Assembly: GCF_026339935.1 (NCBI RefSeq)
Contig: NZ_JAPEPX010000001.1
Span: forward strand, 248,001-312,000
DNA length: 64,000 nucleotides
Reading direction: 5' to 3'
DNA from: Streptomyces sp. NBC_01551
GTDB taxonomy: Bacteria; Actinomycetota; Actinomycetes; Streptomycetales; Streptomycetaceae
Shown: one piece after another, positions 9,290-17,316 of the stretch
Layout of the letters: the number at the start of each line of letters is the position of its first letter
Numbering within the stretch: the stretch's first letter is position 1
Program-made: the position numbers and the translations under genes
Notes under the pieces: model-generated
The model's database searches: none
Told to the model about the DNA's origin: nothing
Seen by the model: only the letters and a program-made list of their open reading frames with translations

Positions 9290-10281
9290 CCAGCCCCATG
9301 ACCAGCCCGAACCCCAGCCCCACGCTGGAGGAGCTGCGCCGGGAGGCCCTCACCGCCGCCGCACCCCGCGCCACCGCCCCCGACACCGCCATCACCTGCG
9401 ACCGCCTGGTCCGCGTCTTCACCACCGACGGCATCGAGGTCCAAGCCCTCCAAGGCCTCGAACTGACCGTCCGGCAAGGCGACCTGGTCGCCCTCGTCGG
9501 CGCCTCCGGCAGCGGCAAGTCCACCCTCCTCAACATCCTGGCCGGCCTCGACACCCCCACCGCCGGCCACGCGAGCGTCGCGGGCCACGACCTCCTCGAC
9601 ATGACCCCCAAGGACCGCCTGCGCTACCGGCGTCAGGCCGTCGGCTTCGTCTGGCAGCAGACCGCCCGCAACCTCCTCCCCTTCCTCACCGCCGCGCAGA
9701 ACATCGCGCTCCCCATGCAACTCGCCACCGGCACCGGCCGCAGAGCCGCCCGAACACACGCCGCGCGCGTCGACAGGCTCCTCGACGCCCTCGACATCGG
9801 CGACCTCGGCCACCGCCGCCCCGGCGAACTCTCGGGCGGACAGCAACAACGCGTCGCGATCGCCGTGGCGATGGCCAACAACCCCGCGGTCCTCCTCGCC
9901 GACGAACCCACCGGAGAACTCGACTCCGAAACCGGCGCCGCCGTCTTCGAGGCCTTCCGCACCGTCAACCGCGAACTCGGCGCCACCGTCGTCATCGTCA
10001 CCCACGACCCCCTCGTCGCCGGCGAGGTGCGCCGCACCGTCGCCATCCGCGACGGCCGCACCAGCAGCGAAGTCCTGCGCCGCATGACCACCGACGAACA
10101 CGGCACCGAGACCCTCACCGAACGCGAGTACGTCATGCTCGACCGCACCGGCCGCGTCCAGCTCCCCCACAGCTTCCTCGAAGCCCTCGGCATGGAGCAC
10201 CGCGTCGCCGTCGACCTCGCCGGCGACCACATCGCCATCCACCCCGACGACACCGAAGAGCCCGACGCCACGGGCCACTAG
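9286..10281 (+). CDS. ABC ATPase with AbrB-like C-terminal tail
   Basis: 331 residues. The nucleotide-binding domain has Walker A GASGSGKST (residues 72-80), signature LSGGQ (182-186), Walker B VLLADEP (202-208) and the H-loop His240. LolD/MacB-type ATPases usually end near residue 260; here a further 60 residues include DRTGRVQLPHSFLEALGM (286-303) and DHIAIHP (314-320). These resemble the swapped-hairpin AbrB/SpoVT fold (xGRVxLPxxxxxALGxxxGDxVxVxxxxxxIxIxP). The tail may mediate dimerisation or regulation; DNA binding is speculation. This is the last gene of the three-gene operon. Confidence 0.88.
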   Translation: MTSPMTSPNPSPTLEELRREALTAAAPRATAPDTAITCDRLVRVFTTDGIEVQALQGLELTVRQGDLVALVGASGSGKSTLLNILAGLDTPTAGHASVAGHDLLDMTPKDRLRYRRQAVGFVWQQTARNLLPFLTAAQNIALPMQLATGTGRRAARTHAARVDRLLDALDIGDLGHRRPGELSGGQQQRVAIAVAMANNPAVLLADEPTGELDSETGAAVFEAFRTVNRELGATVVIVTHDPLVAGEVRRTVAIRDGRTSSEVLRRMTTDEHGTETLTEREYVMLDRTGRVQLPHSFLEALGMEHRVAVDLAGDHIAIHPDDTEEPDATGH

Positions 10282-10285
10282 GTGC

Positions 10286-10312
10286 TGTCGTCAAAGTGGC
10301 GCCCGGCCCGCG
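10286..10312 (+). repeat. Copy 1 of a dispersed 27-bp repeat
   Basis: The segment begins TGTCGTCAAAGTGGCG and matches 25 of 27 bases at 43096-43122. Both copies lie a few bases after a stop codon. It may be the end of a decayed mobile element or a small intergenic repeat family; no transposase is near. Confidence 0.55.
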
Positions 10313-10328
10313 ACGCCCGGTGGGCGTC
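10312..10328 (+). terminator. Hairpin downstream of the ABC operon
   Basis: A perfect 7-bp stem, GACGCCC / GGGCGTC, with a GGT loop lies 30 bases after the operon. There is no U-run, as is usual in Streptomyces. It is only a weak terminator candidate. Confidence 0.4.
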
Positions 10329-10391
10329 ACTTCCTTGTGGGGGGTGTCGTTAGGGGCTCGGGGTTGACTCTGGGGGCGAAGGGATGACGGA

Positions 10392-11852
10392 ATGCGGCAG
10401 TTTCCTCTGGAGATGCACCACATGGCACCCGGACGGGTGGTCGAGTGGCGGTTGCGGTCCACGGCGGCGCAGGCCCCCGGCCGGGACGAGACGGCGGACA
10501 GGAGGGCGTCCTTCAACCAGGACAAGCACTTCACCGTCGCTGAGGAGAGCCGTGGGTCCGACGACCCGGTCGCGTCCTGGCTCGCGGTGACGTTCGAGGT
10601 GGCGGGCCCGCTCGACGAACGAGCCCTAGCCCAGGCCCTGTTGGCCTTCGTGAGGCGGCACGAGGTGCTCCGCTGCGAGTTCCGCCGGCTGGCGGGGGAG
10701 CTCGCGTGCGCGCCCTTCACCCCCGGCGAACTCGCCCTCGACACCGAGCACGTGGGCACCTTCGACACCACCGAGCGGCTGCGCCGGTTCCTGACCGAGC
10801 GGTTCACGCGGAGCATCGACACCCTGTCCTGGCCCCTGTTCACCATGGGCGCCGTCGTCCGCGAGGACTCCGCCACCGTCTACCTGGCCTTCGACCACAT
10901 CGTCTGCGACGGCATGTCGATGCCGGTCGTCGTCCGCGAGGTGCTGACCGAGTACGAGGCGCTGAGCCGCGGCGCGGATTCCGGACTGGCTGCCGCCGCC
11001 CCGAGCTATCTCGACTTCGCCGACGAGCAGCGGCGGCGCTACCTCTCCATCGACGTGAGCGACGAACGCCTCGACTACTGGAAGTCGTTCATCGCGCGGG
11101 GCGGGGAGTTCTTCCCGAGGTTCCCGCTCGACCTCGGTGTGGAGCCGGACCGGATGTACCCGATCGTCAACGAGGCCTCCGAGCTGCTGGACGCCGCCGA
11201 GGCGGAGGTGTTCGAGAAGTCCTGTCTCGCGGTCGACGGGAAGCCGTTCATGGGCGTTCTCGCGGCGGTCGCCGTCTGCCTGCGGGAGGCCGGCGGCCCC
11301 GGCGTCTACCGCGGGTTCATGCCGGTCAGCGAGCGCGGACGCGGCCCGTGGAACGATGCGGTGGGCTGGTTCGTCAACACCATGCCGATCGAGTTCGACG
11401 CCTCGCCCGGCCGGGACTTCGCGCGGGTGATGGCCGGGGTCCGGGCCGGATTCAGCGAGATGATCGGCCACATCGACGTGCCGTTCGTCCGGGCGTGGCA
11501 GCTGCTGGCGCCCAAGGAGTTCGCCGCAAGGTCCTGGCCGTACCCGGTGAACTTCTTCTCGTACATCGACATGCGCAAGGTCGTGGGCGCCGAACGCCAC
11601 GGCGACTGGCGGCCGGCCACCCACGTCTGGTCGGCGCGCGCCAACGGGGCCTGCTCCTGGTTCCAGCGGGACGCGGACGGCCTGCACATGAACTCCCTGT
11701 ACGTGGACACCCCGGCGGCGCGCCGCACGATGGGCGACTTCCAGGAGGCGCTGCGGCGCACGGTGCAGGACATCGCCCGCGGCGGCGGCTTCCGGCGGCC
11801 GATCGCGCTGACCTCGCCCCGGCAGCCGACGCACGAGCCCGTCGAGGCCTGA
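10392..11852 (+). CDS. Stand-alone condensation-domain protein
   Basis: 486 residues resembling NRPS condensation or Pap-type acyltransferase domains. The active-site motif appears as DHIVCDGMS, a variant of HHxxxDG whose second His and Asp-Gly are present. A later segment, WFVNTMPIEF, matches the conserved region of the C-terminal half, and NFFSYIDMR resembles the C-domain latch region. No adenylation or carrier domain is attached or adjacent, so it probably joins two diffusible or carrier-bound substrates as an ester or amide. A GAAGGG ribosome-binding site lies about 8 bases before the ATG. It lies alone between the ABC operon and a convergent sigma-factor gene. Confidence 0.8.
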   Translation: MRQFPLEMHHMAPGRVVEWRLRSTAAQAPGRDETADRRASFNQDKHFTVAEESRGSDDPVASWLAVTFEVAGPLDERALAQALLAFVRRHEVLRCEFRRLAGELACAPFTPGELALDTEHVGTFDTTERLRRFLTERFTRSIDTLSWPLFTMGAVVREDSATVYLAFDHIVCDGMSMPVVVREVLTEYEALSRGADSGLAAAAPSYLDFADEQRRRYLSIDVSDERLDYWKSFIARGGEFFPRFPLDLGVEPDRMYPIVNEASELLDAAEAEVFEKSCLAVDGKPFMGVLAAVAVCLREAGGPGVYRGFMPVSERGRGPWNDAVGWFVNTMPIEFDASPGRDFARVMAGVRAGFSEMIGHIDVPFVRAWQLLAPKEFAARSWPYPVNFFSYIDMRKVVGAERHGDWRPATHVWSARANGACSWFQRDADGLHMNSLYVDTPAARRTMGDFQEALRRTVQDIARGGGFRRPIALTSPRQPTHEPVEA

Positions 11853-11872
11853 CCGGCGGGCGTCTCCCGCGC

Positions 11873-13117
11873 TCAGGCGTCCGACACCTCGGCGGCGCGC
11901 CGCAGCAGCAGGGCCCGCTCCCGGGCGTTGCGGGTGAGGGAGGCGGCCCGCTCGAACTCGGCGCGGGCCTCCGCCCGGCGCCCCAGCCGCCCCAGCAGGT
12001 CCCCTCGTACGCTCGGCAGCAGGTGGTACGCGCGCAGGGCCGGTTCCTCCGCCAGGGCGTCGACGAGCGGAAGCGCCGCTTCCGGGCCGTCCGCCATGGA
12101 GACGGCGACCGCCCGGTTGAGCTCCACCACCGGGGACGGGATCAGCTGGACGAGCCGCCCGTAGAGCGCGGCGATGGTCGGCCAGTCGGTGTCCTCGTAC
12201 CGGACGGCGTCCGCGTGGCAGCCCGCGATGGCGGCCTGTACGGAGTAGGGGCCGCTGCCCGCGCGGCCCATGGCCAGGACGCCCCGGCGGATGAGCAGGC
12301 GGTTCCACTTGCCCCGGTTCTGGTCGGCGAGCAGCACCGGCTCGCCGTCGGGGCCGGTGCGGGCGGCGATCCGGGAGGCCTGGAACTCCAGCAGCGCCGC
12401 GAGGCCGTGCACCTCGGGCTCCTTGGGCATCAGGGCGGCCAGGACCCGGGCCAGCCTGAGGGCGTCCTCACACAGGGCCGGGCGGACGAGGTCGTCGCCG
12501 GCGGTCGCCGAGTAGCCCTCGTTGAAGATCAGGTAGATCACTTCGAGGACGGAGGAGAGCCGTTGCTCGCGGTCCGCTCCGTACGGGACCTCGAACGGCA
12601 CCCCGGCCTTGGCCAGGGCCCGCTTCGCCCGGACGATGCGCTGGGCGACGGTGGGTTCGGAGGTGAGGAACGCGCGGGCGATCTCCTGCGTGGTCAGCCC
12701 GCCCATCAGACGCAGCGTGAGCGCGATGCGGGCCTCGGTGGCCAGTACGGGATGGCAGGCCGTGAAGATCAGCCGGAGCAGGTCGTCGTCGATGTCCTCC
12801 GGGCCCGCCGGTTCCTCCGGCGGCGGTACGTCCTCCAGGGTGCGGCCGACCTCGGCGAGCTTGCGGGCGTAGGTCTCCTTGCGGCGGACGAGGTCGATGG
12901 CGCGGTGCTTGGCCGTGGCCATGAGCCAGGCGCCCGGCTTGTCCGGGACACCCGACTCGGGCCACTGTTCGAGCGCGGCGACCAGGGCGTCCTGCGCGAT
13001 CTCCTCGGCGATGCCGACGTCCCGCACGATGCGGGCGACACCGGCGATGATGCGCGCGGACTCGATCCTGAACACCGTCTCGACCGCTTGGGCCGCGCTC
13101 ACTGCCGTCACGGCCAC
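11873..13117 (-). CDS. ECF sigma factor, ECF42 type with C-terminal extension
   Basis: 414 residues. Region 2 (about residues 15-85) contains DALVAALEQWP and HRAIDLVRR; region 4 (about 110-165) contains TTQEIARAFLTSEPTVAQRIVRAKR, a helix-turn-helix. The remaining 250 residues, including FNEGYSA, DLVRPALCEDALRLARVL and a tetratricopeptide-like end, are the extension typical of the ECF42 group. No anti-sigma gene is next to it; instead a YciI/DGPF protein lies just upstream on the same strand, which is the hallmark partner of this group. The C-terminal extension is thought to replace an anti-sigma factor in controlling activity. Confidence 0.9.
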   Translation of the reverse strand: MAVTAVSAAQAVETVFRIESARIIAGVARIVRDVGIAEEIAQDALVAALEQWPESGVPDKPGAWLMATAKHRAIDLVRRKETYARKLAEVGRTLEDVPPPEEPAGPEDIDDDLLRLIFTACHPVLATEARIALTLRLMGGLTTQEIARAFLTSEPTVAQRIVRAKRALAKAGVPFEVPYGADREQRLSSVLEVIYLIFNEGYSATAGDDLVRPALCEDALRLARVLAALMPKEPEVHGLAALLEFQASRIAARTGPDGEPVLLADQNRGKWNRLLIRRGVLAMGRAGSGPYSVQAAIAGCHADAVRYEDTDWPTIAALYGRLVQLIPSPVVELNRAVAVSMADGPEAALPLVDALAEEPALRAYHLLPSVRGDLLGRLGRRAEARAEFERAASLTRNARERALLLRRAAEVSDA

Positions 13118-13174
13118 CCATCAGAGCAGCCGTGACGAGGCAGGGCAAACGCGGCGCGGCGCTCGGCGGCCCGG

Positions 13175-13534
13175 TCAGCCTTCGGCGATCTGGCGGAGCT
13201 CCGCGCCGACCGTCCACTGCTCGGGGTGGATCTCCAGGAACCGCTTCGTCCACTCCAGCGCCTCGGCCTTGTCCTTGGCCTGGAGGATGGCGTAGCCGCC
13301 CACGACCTCCTTGGTCTCGGTGAAGGGACCGTCGGTGTAGCTCAGCTTGCCGCCGGACCAGGTGACCCGGGTGCCCTCGGCGGTGGGGAGCAGCCCGGCG
13401 GTGTCGAGCATGACCCCGGCCTTGGTGATCTCCTCCATCAGCGCGCCCATGCGCTCCATGAAGTCCGGGGGGAACTCGGTGTCGGCGGTGAGGCTCTGCT
13501 CGTCGATGCGGATCATCGAAAGGAAGCGCGGCAT
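13175..13534 (-). CDS. YciI/DGPF-domain protein, partner of the sigma factor
   Basis: 119 residues, a compact alpha/beta ferredoxin-like fold. The diagnostic DGPF motif is present in YTDGPFTETKEVVGGY. The ATG at 13534 is preceded by GAGGAG; an upstream in-frame start is unlikely. It is the first gene of a probable two-gene transcript with the ECF42 sigma factor 57 bases downstream. The biochemical role of DGPF proteins is not settled. In these pairs the DGPF gene is commonly the sigma factor's target. Confidence 0.9.
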   Translation of the reverse strand: MPRFLSMIRIDEQSLTADTEFPPDFMERMGALMEEITKAGVMLDTAGLLPTAEGTRVTWSGGKLSYTDGPFTETKEVVGGYAILQAKDKAEALEWTKRFLEIHPEQWTVGAELRQIAEG

Positions 13535-13745
13535 GGTGACTCCTCGGTCGGGAGGGCGGGGGCTTTCCCTGCCTCTCACCCCTGCGTCGAACGGGAGACG
13601 CCCGGATCGACAGCTTCCCGGAAATTATTCGGGGAATCTTCGGCGCGGGTGCGGCGGCTCGGCGGGCCGGCCCGGAAACCTGCCTCCGCCCCGCCCTACC
13701 GACGAGTAGGATCGCGGGCCCAGGCCCCTCCGAGAGGAACCCCCG

Positions 13746-14123
13746 ATGCCGCGCACCCCCTCCTCGCCCCTGCTGCTCGCCGGTCTGCTGGCCGCGGCGG
13801 GCGTGGCGCACGCGGTCGTGCCGAAGAAGTTCGACGCGACCGTCCCGCGCTCGCTGCCCGGCACCCCTCGGCAGTGGACGTACCTGAGCGGAGCGGCCGA
13901 ACTCGCCCTCGCCGCCGGTGTCGCCCACCCGCGGACCCGGCGCGCGGCGGCGATGGCCACGGCGGCGTTCTTCGTCGGGGTGTTCCCGGCGAACGTGAAG
14001 ATGGCCGTGGACGCGCGCGGCCAGGCGCCCGCCGTGCGGGCCGCGGCGCTCGGCCGGCTGCCGCTCCAGGTCCCGCTGGTCCTGTGGGCCCGCAGCGTGA
14101 GCCGCGGGGCCGGCGGGAACTGA
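13746..14123 (+). CDS. DoxX-like small membrane protein
   Basis: 125 residues with about four hydrophobic helices. The pattern HAVVPKKFDATVPRSLPGTPRQWTYLSGAAELALA, followed by ANVKMAVD, is typical of actinobacterial DoxX-like membrane proteins. GAGAGGAA precedes the ATG. No quinone or redox partner is adjacent, so the role stays unassigned. It sits between the sigma-factor locus and a convergent small gene, and ends at a strong hairpin. Confidence 0.75.
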   Translation: MPRTPSSPLLLAGLLAAAGVAHAVVPKKFDATVPRSLPGTPRQWTYLSGAAELALAAGVAHPRTRRAAAMATAAFFVGVFPANVKMAVDARGQAPAVRAAALGRLPLQVPLVLWARSVSRGAGGN

Positions 14124-14188
14124 CCCGCCGGGCCATCACCCACCCCGCGGCGCATCCGAACGACACCCGGCGGCCGAAGTGAGGTACA

Positions 14189-14223
14189 GAGCCCCCGGAC
14201 GGTAGTCGGCGGTCCGGGGGCTC
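14189..14223 (+). terminator. Terminator hairpin after the DoxX-like gene
   Basis: A perfect 12-bp stem, GAGCCCCCGGAC / GTCCGGGGGCTC, with an 11-base loop lies about 65 bases after the stop. It serves the convergent pair of genes and merges into the GGGGGCTC repeat that follows. Confidence 0.65.
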
Positions 14224-14304
14224 GGGGCCACGGGGGCTCGGGGGCTCGGGGGCTCCAGGGCTCGGGGGCTCCAGGGCTCGGGGGCTCGGGGGCTCGGGGC
14301 CCAG
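14217..14304. repeat. GGGGGCTC simple tandem repeat
   Basis: About nine tandem or near-tandem copies of GGGGGCTC, with GGGGGCTCCAGGGCTC variants, fill the space between two convergent genes. It probably arose by slippage from the right arm of the adjacent terminator hairpin. It lies between the two coding regions. Confidence 0.8.
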
Positions 14305-14314
14305 CGTCACGGGG

Positions 14315-14584
14315 TCACGGGCTGTCCCCCGACCAGTCCCAGCGCCCCGGATCGGCCGCCCGGCGGCGGTAGTGGGCGCGCCCGCCCGCTCCGTAGCGCC
14401 CTATCTCGGTGGGGAGCCGGGCCTCCTCGGCGAGTTGGGGCTCGCTCCAGCCGGTGACGTCCAGGAGCAGCCCGTCGAGGGGCCCGCCCACGAGTTCGCC
14501 GTAGACGTGGCCGGGGCGCGGGCCGGGGTCGGGGTCTTCGTGGTCGGCGCCGTAGACCCGGCGCCGCAGCATCCTGTCGTCCAT
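14315..14584 (-). CDS. Small protein of unknown function
   Basis: 89 residues. The readable core, VYGELVGGPLDGLLLDVTGW, is followed by an Arg-rich C-terminus (HYRRRAADPGRWDWSGD). It has no signal peptide or membrane segment. A GGGGG tract precedes the ATG. I do not recognise a named family, though the GGPLDGLLLDV pattern suggests a small conserved actinobacterial protein. It lies 55 bases downstream of the peroxidase gene on the same strand and may be the last gene of that transcript. Confidence 0.55.
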   Translation of the reverse strand: MDDRMLRRRVYGADHEDPDPGPRPGHVYGELVGGPLDGLLLDVTGWSEPQLAEEARLPTEIGRYGAGGRAHYRRRAADPGRWDWSGDSP

Positions 14585-14639
14585 GCCCCCAAGCTTCACA
14601 GTCGGCACTGACAACGGGCCCGTCCGGTGCCCGGGCCGC

Positions 14640-15968
14640 TCACCCTTCGAGGAGGGCCTGGCCCACGTACTCCCCCTCGGCCGCCCCGCGCGGTACGACG
14701 AACAGCGCCGAGGCCTCGTGCTCGACGTAGCGCGCGAGCGCGTCGCCCCGGGCCAGCCGGTGCTGGACGGGGATGAAGCCCGTACGCGGATCGGCCTGCC
14801 AGGCGACGAACAGCAGCCCGGCGTCGGGCGTGCCGTCCGGGCGCAGCCCGTCGTAGTACGACCAGCCGCGCCGGAGCATCGTGGCCCCGGCATTGCCCCG
14901 CGGGGCGGCGAGCCGGATGTGCGCGTTGGTCGCGATGACCGGGACCCCGTCGGGCCGCGCGGCGTCGAGGTCCACGGGGGTGCGCTCGGTGCCGCCCGTC
15001 AGCGGGGCCCCGTCGGTCACCCGGCGCCCGACGGCCTGTTCGCGGTGTTGCTCGGGGAGGCCGTCCCAGTGGTCGAGCAGCATCCGGATCCGGCGTACGA
15101 CGACGTACGAACCGCCCTCCAGCCACCCGGGCACGCCTGACCCGGATCCGGAACCGGAACCGGTGACCAGGATCCGGGCCCGCTGCGCGGGGTCGGTGGC
15201 CACGGCCGGATTGGCGGTGCCGTCGAGCTGGCCCATGAGGTTGCGGTGCGTCCCCTCCGCAGCGCCGTCGGCCGCGCGCGCGAAGCCGGACATCACCCAG
15301 CGGGTACTCGCGGCGCCCCGGGCGAGCCGTTGGAGGGTGCGCAGCGCGTGCACGGCGACGAGCGGGTCGTCGGCGGCGACCTGGAGGTACAGGTCGCCGC
15401 CGCACCGGGCGGGGTCGAGCGCGTCGTCGGGGAAGGCGGGCAGCGGGGCGAGGGCCTCGGGGCGGGCGGCGGCCAGTCCGGTCCGGTCGAAGAAGCCCGG
15501 CCCGAGGCCGAAGGTGACGGTGAGGGCGGCCGGCCCGGCGCCGAGGGCCACGCCGGTGTCGGCCGCGCCCTCGGCCGGCGGCTCGCCCCGGGTCATCCGC
15601 GCGGCGGCGGCGCTCCAGGTCCGCAGCAGGGCCGCCGCCTTGGCCCGCCCGGCCGCGGGCTCCGGGTCGGGCGCGCCGGCGGCCGGGGCGGCCAGGTCGA
15701 GGGCGGCGAGGTGGGCGTGTGACTGGCGCCGCGTCAGGATCCCGGCCTGGTGCGGTCCGTGGAACGGCACGGCCGCCGCTCCCCCGCCGTCCCGGCCGTC
15801 CCGCGGGACCCGCGCGTCGGCCGTGGTCAGTACGGCGCCGCCCGCCGCGAGCGCGGCCAGCCCCCCGGCGCCGAGGACGGCCCGGCGCCCGAGCCGGGAG
15901 CGGCCGCCGTTCTCCTGCGGACGGCCGGGCTCCTGCGGACGGCCGGGCTCCTGCGGGCCCACCGTCAC
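14640..15968 (-). CDS. TAT-exported DyP-type haem peroxidase
   Basis: 442 residues from a GTG start that overlaps the preceding stop by 4 bases. An N-terminal GRRAVLGAGGLAALAAGG is a twin-arginine signal. The dye-decolorising peroxidase signature is present as GQLDGTANP (GxxDG, with the catalytic Asp), followed later by HIRLAAPRGN, with the probable haem-ligand His, and by GWSYYDG and GLLFVAWQADP. An upstream GTG would give a 455-residue version but would lie further inside the neighbouring gene. It resembles EfeB-type enzymes, but no efeU or efeO is adjacent; the partner gene is a lipoprotein. It should act outside the membrane. Confidence 0.9.
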   Translation of the reverse strand: MTVGPQEPGRPQEPGRPQENGGRSRLGRRAVLGAGGLAALAAGGAVLTTADARVPRDGRDGGGAAAVPFHGPHQAGILTRRQSHAHLAALDLAAPAAGAPDPEPAAGRAKAAALLRTWSAAAARMTRGEPPAEGAADTGVALGAGPAALTVTFGLGPGFFDRTGLAAARPEALAPLPAFPDDALDPARCGGDLYLQVAADDPLVAVHALRTLQRLARGAASTRWVMSGFARAADGAAEGTHRNLMGQLDGTANPAVATDPAQRARILVTGSGSGSGSGVPGWLEGGSYVVVRRIRMLLDHWDGLPEQHREQAVGRRVTDGAPLTGGTERTPVDLDAARPDGVPVIATNAHIRLAAPRGNAGATMLRRGWSYYDGLRPDGTPDAGLLFVAWQADPRTGFIPVQHRLARGDALARYVEHEASALFVVPRGAAEGEYVGQALLEG

Positions 15969-16621
15969 TTCACCCCGTCGACCACCGGGTCGACCACCCC
16001 GACCCACAGCTGGTTCAGCTCGGACACGTACCGGCCGCCCTTGGTGTCCTGCGGTACGACGAGCCGGGGCCCCGCTGCGTCGTCGAAGGCCACACCGTCC
16101 TCGGAGACGGCGAGCAGTACCCGGCTCTTGGCGAACGCCGGGTCGAGTTCGGCCCAGGCGAAGACGGCCCGGTAGTCGCCGCCGCCGGTGGCGGAGACGA
16201 AGCCGCGCAGCTGGCCGTTCTTCTTGGTGGAGTCGAAGCGCGGCTCGGCCGTCTTCAGTACCTCGTGCAGCAGGACCCCTTGGTAGGTGTGCTCCTGCTC
16301 CCCCTTGGCACTGGCGAACTTGACCTCCACCGAGGCCTGGGGCAGCTTGCGCAGGTCGGCCAGGGTGACGGAGTACGGCTTGGCGACCTCGCCGCCCACC
16401 CGCACCTCACCGGGCTTGAGCGGCGCGACGGACGCCTTGGCCGAAGCCCCGGCCCCGGCCCCGGCCCCGGCCCCGGCCCCGGCGGACGGGCTCGCGGACG
16501 GGGCCTTCGCGTCCCCCTTCGCGTCCTCCTTCGGGTCCTCCGACTGCCCGCAGCCCGCCAGGAGCAGCGCCGCCGCGAGCGCGAGGCCCGCTCTCCGCTG
16601 GTTCTGCCTGCCGTAAGTCAT
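15965..16621 (-). CDS. Lipoprotein with molybdopterin-binding-like (SUOX-type) domain
   Basis: 218 residues. The signal peptide ends in a lipobox, LLLAGC, so the protein is anchored outside. A low-complexity Gly-Ala linker (about residues 55-70) is coded by repeated GGCCCC units. The remainder (SVTLADLRKLP, YQGVLLHEVLKTAEP, ELDPAFAKSRVLLAVSEDG, RLVVPQDTKGGRYVSELNQLWV) resembles the oxidoreductase molybdopterin-binding fold. I see no Cys in this domain, so the molybdenum ligand of sulfite oxidases is missing and redox catalysis is unlikely. GGAGGGG precedes the ATG at 16621. It is coupled to the DyP peroxidase gene, which suggests a shared extracytoplasmic role. Confidence 0.8.
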   Translation of the reverse strand: MTYGRQNQRRAGLALAAALLLAGCGQSEDPKEDAKGDAKAPSASPSAGAGAGAGAGAGASAKASVAPLKPGEVRVGGEVAKPYSVTLADLRKLPQASVEVKFASAKGEQEHTYQGVLLHEVLKTAEPRFDSTKKNGQLRGFVSATGGGDYRAVFAWAELDPAFAKSRVLLAVSEDGVAFDDAAGPRLVVPQDTKGGRYVSELNQLWVGVVDPVVDGVK

Positions 16622-16877
16622 GGACGACCCCTCCCGACGCGCCGACCAACTCCCTCGCAGATGCAAGGCGATCGGCCCCCTGATGGCGGAAATGCCGTGC
16701 GCAACATACATCAGGGGACGCACCTGCCCTACCTCTCGCGAGAGGTCCTGGAGCATCGACCGGAAGACCCCCCGCGGACTCCCCGGAACCGGCCGCGCGC
16801 CTTGGCGGAAACACCCACCGCGGCGGGCGGCGATGATGGTCACCCGGCCCAACCGAGCACGAGCAGGAGCCCCACCC

Positions 16878-17228
16878 ATGGCACGTCGGATCCATCAGCC
16901 ACTCGAAGACCAGGAGTTCGACTTCATCCTCTCCATGGCCCCGGGGCCGGTTCTCGCCTACTTCACCGGCACCTGGCCGAAGGCCGTCGAGGCCTGCCGG
17001 GCGATGGACACCGTCGTCGCCGAGCTGGCCGAGGAGCACGGGACGCGACTGACCGCCGTCCGCACCGACATGACCCGCTGCCCCGGGCCGACCAGGCGCT
17101 ACGGCGTGACCGGCGCCCCCACCGTCGTGCTGGTCGAGGGCGGCGAGGCGGTGGCGAGCCAGGCCGGGCCGATGGGCCGGGAGGAGTTCCGCGCGTTCCT
17201 GGACGCCCACCTGGGCGAACTCGGATGA
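16878..17228 (+). CDS. Thioredoxin-fold protein lacking CxxC
   Basis: 116 residues with thioredoxin-like order: a strand ending VLAYFTGTW, a helix, then VTGAPTVVLVEGG with the cis-Pro loop. Where thioredoxin has WCGPC this protein has WPKAVEAC, so only one Cys remains near the active site; another Cys lies at DMTRCPG. It is therefore unlikely to be a normal disulfide reductase and may be a monothiol or binding protein. AGGAG lies upstream of the ATG. The gene is divergent from the lipoprotein-peroxidase pair and 88 bases before the P450 gene. Confidence 0.75.
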   Translation: MARRIHQPLEDQEFDFILSMAPGPVLAYFTGTWPKAVEACRAMDTVVAELAEEHGTRLTAVRTDMTRCPGPTRRYGVTGAPTVVLVEGGEAVASQAGPMGREEFRAFLDAHLGELG

Positions 17229-17316
17229 TGTGGCCGAAAGTGGCATAGGTGGGATAGGTGCCCAAGGCATGTAATGGAGTCCGGCACGACGGAACCATCG
17301 CTTGCGAGGTGCTGCA

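Noticed and set aside
10286..10312. Insertion sequence end
   Set aside because: No transposase, paired inverted repeat or target duplication is visible at either copy, so only a dispersed repeat is called.
14217..14304. GGGGGCTC repeat as a possible G-quadruplex switch or origin
   Set aside because: It lies between convergent genes next to a terminator and looks like slippage of the hairpin arm; nothing supports an origin or switch.
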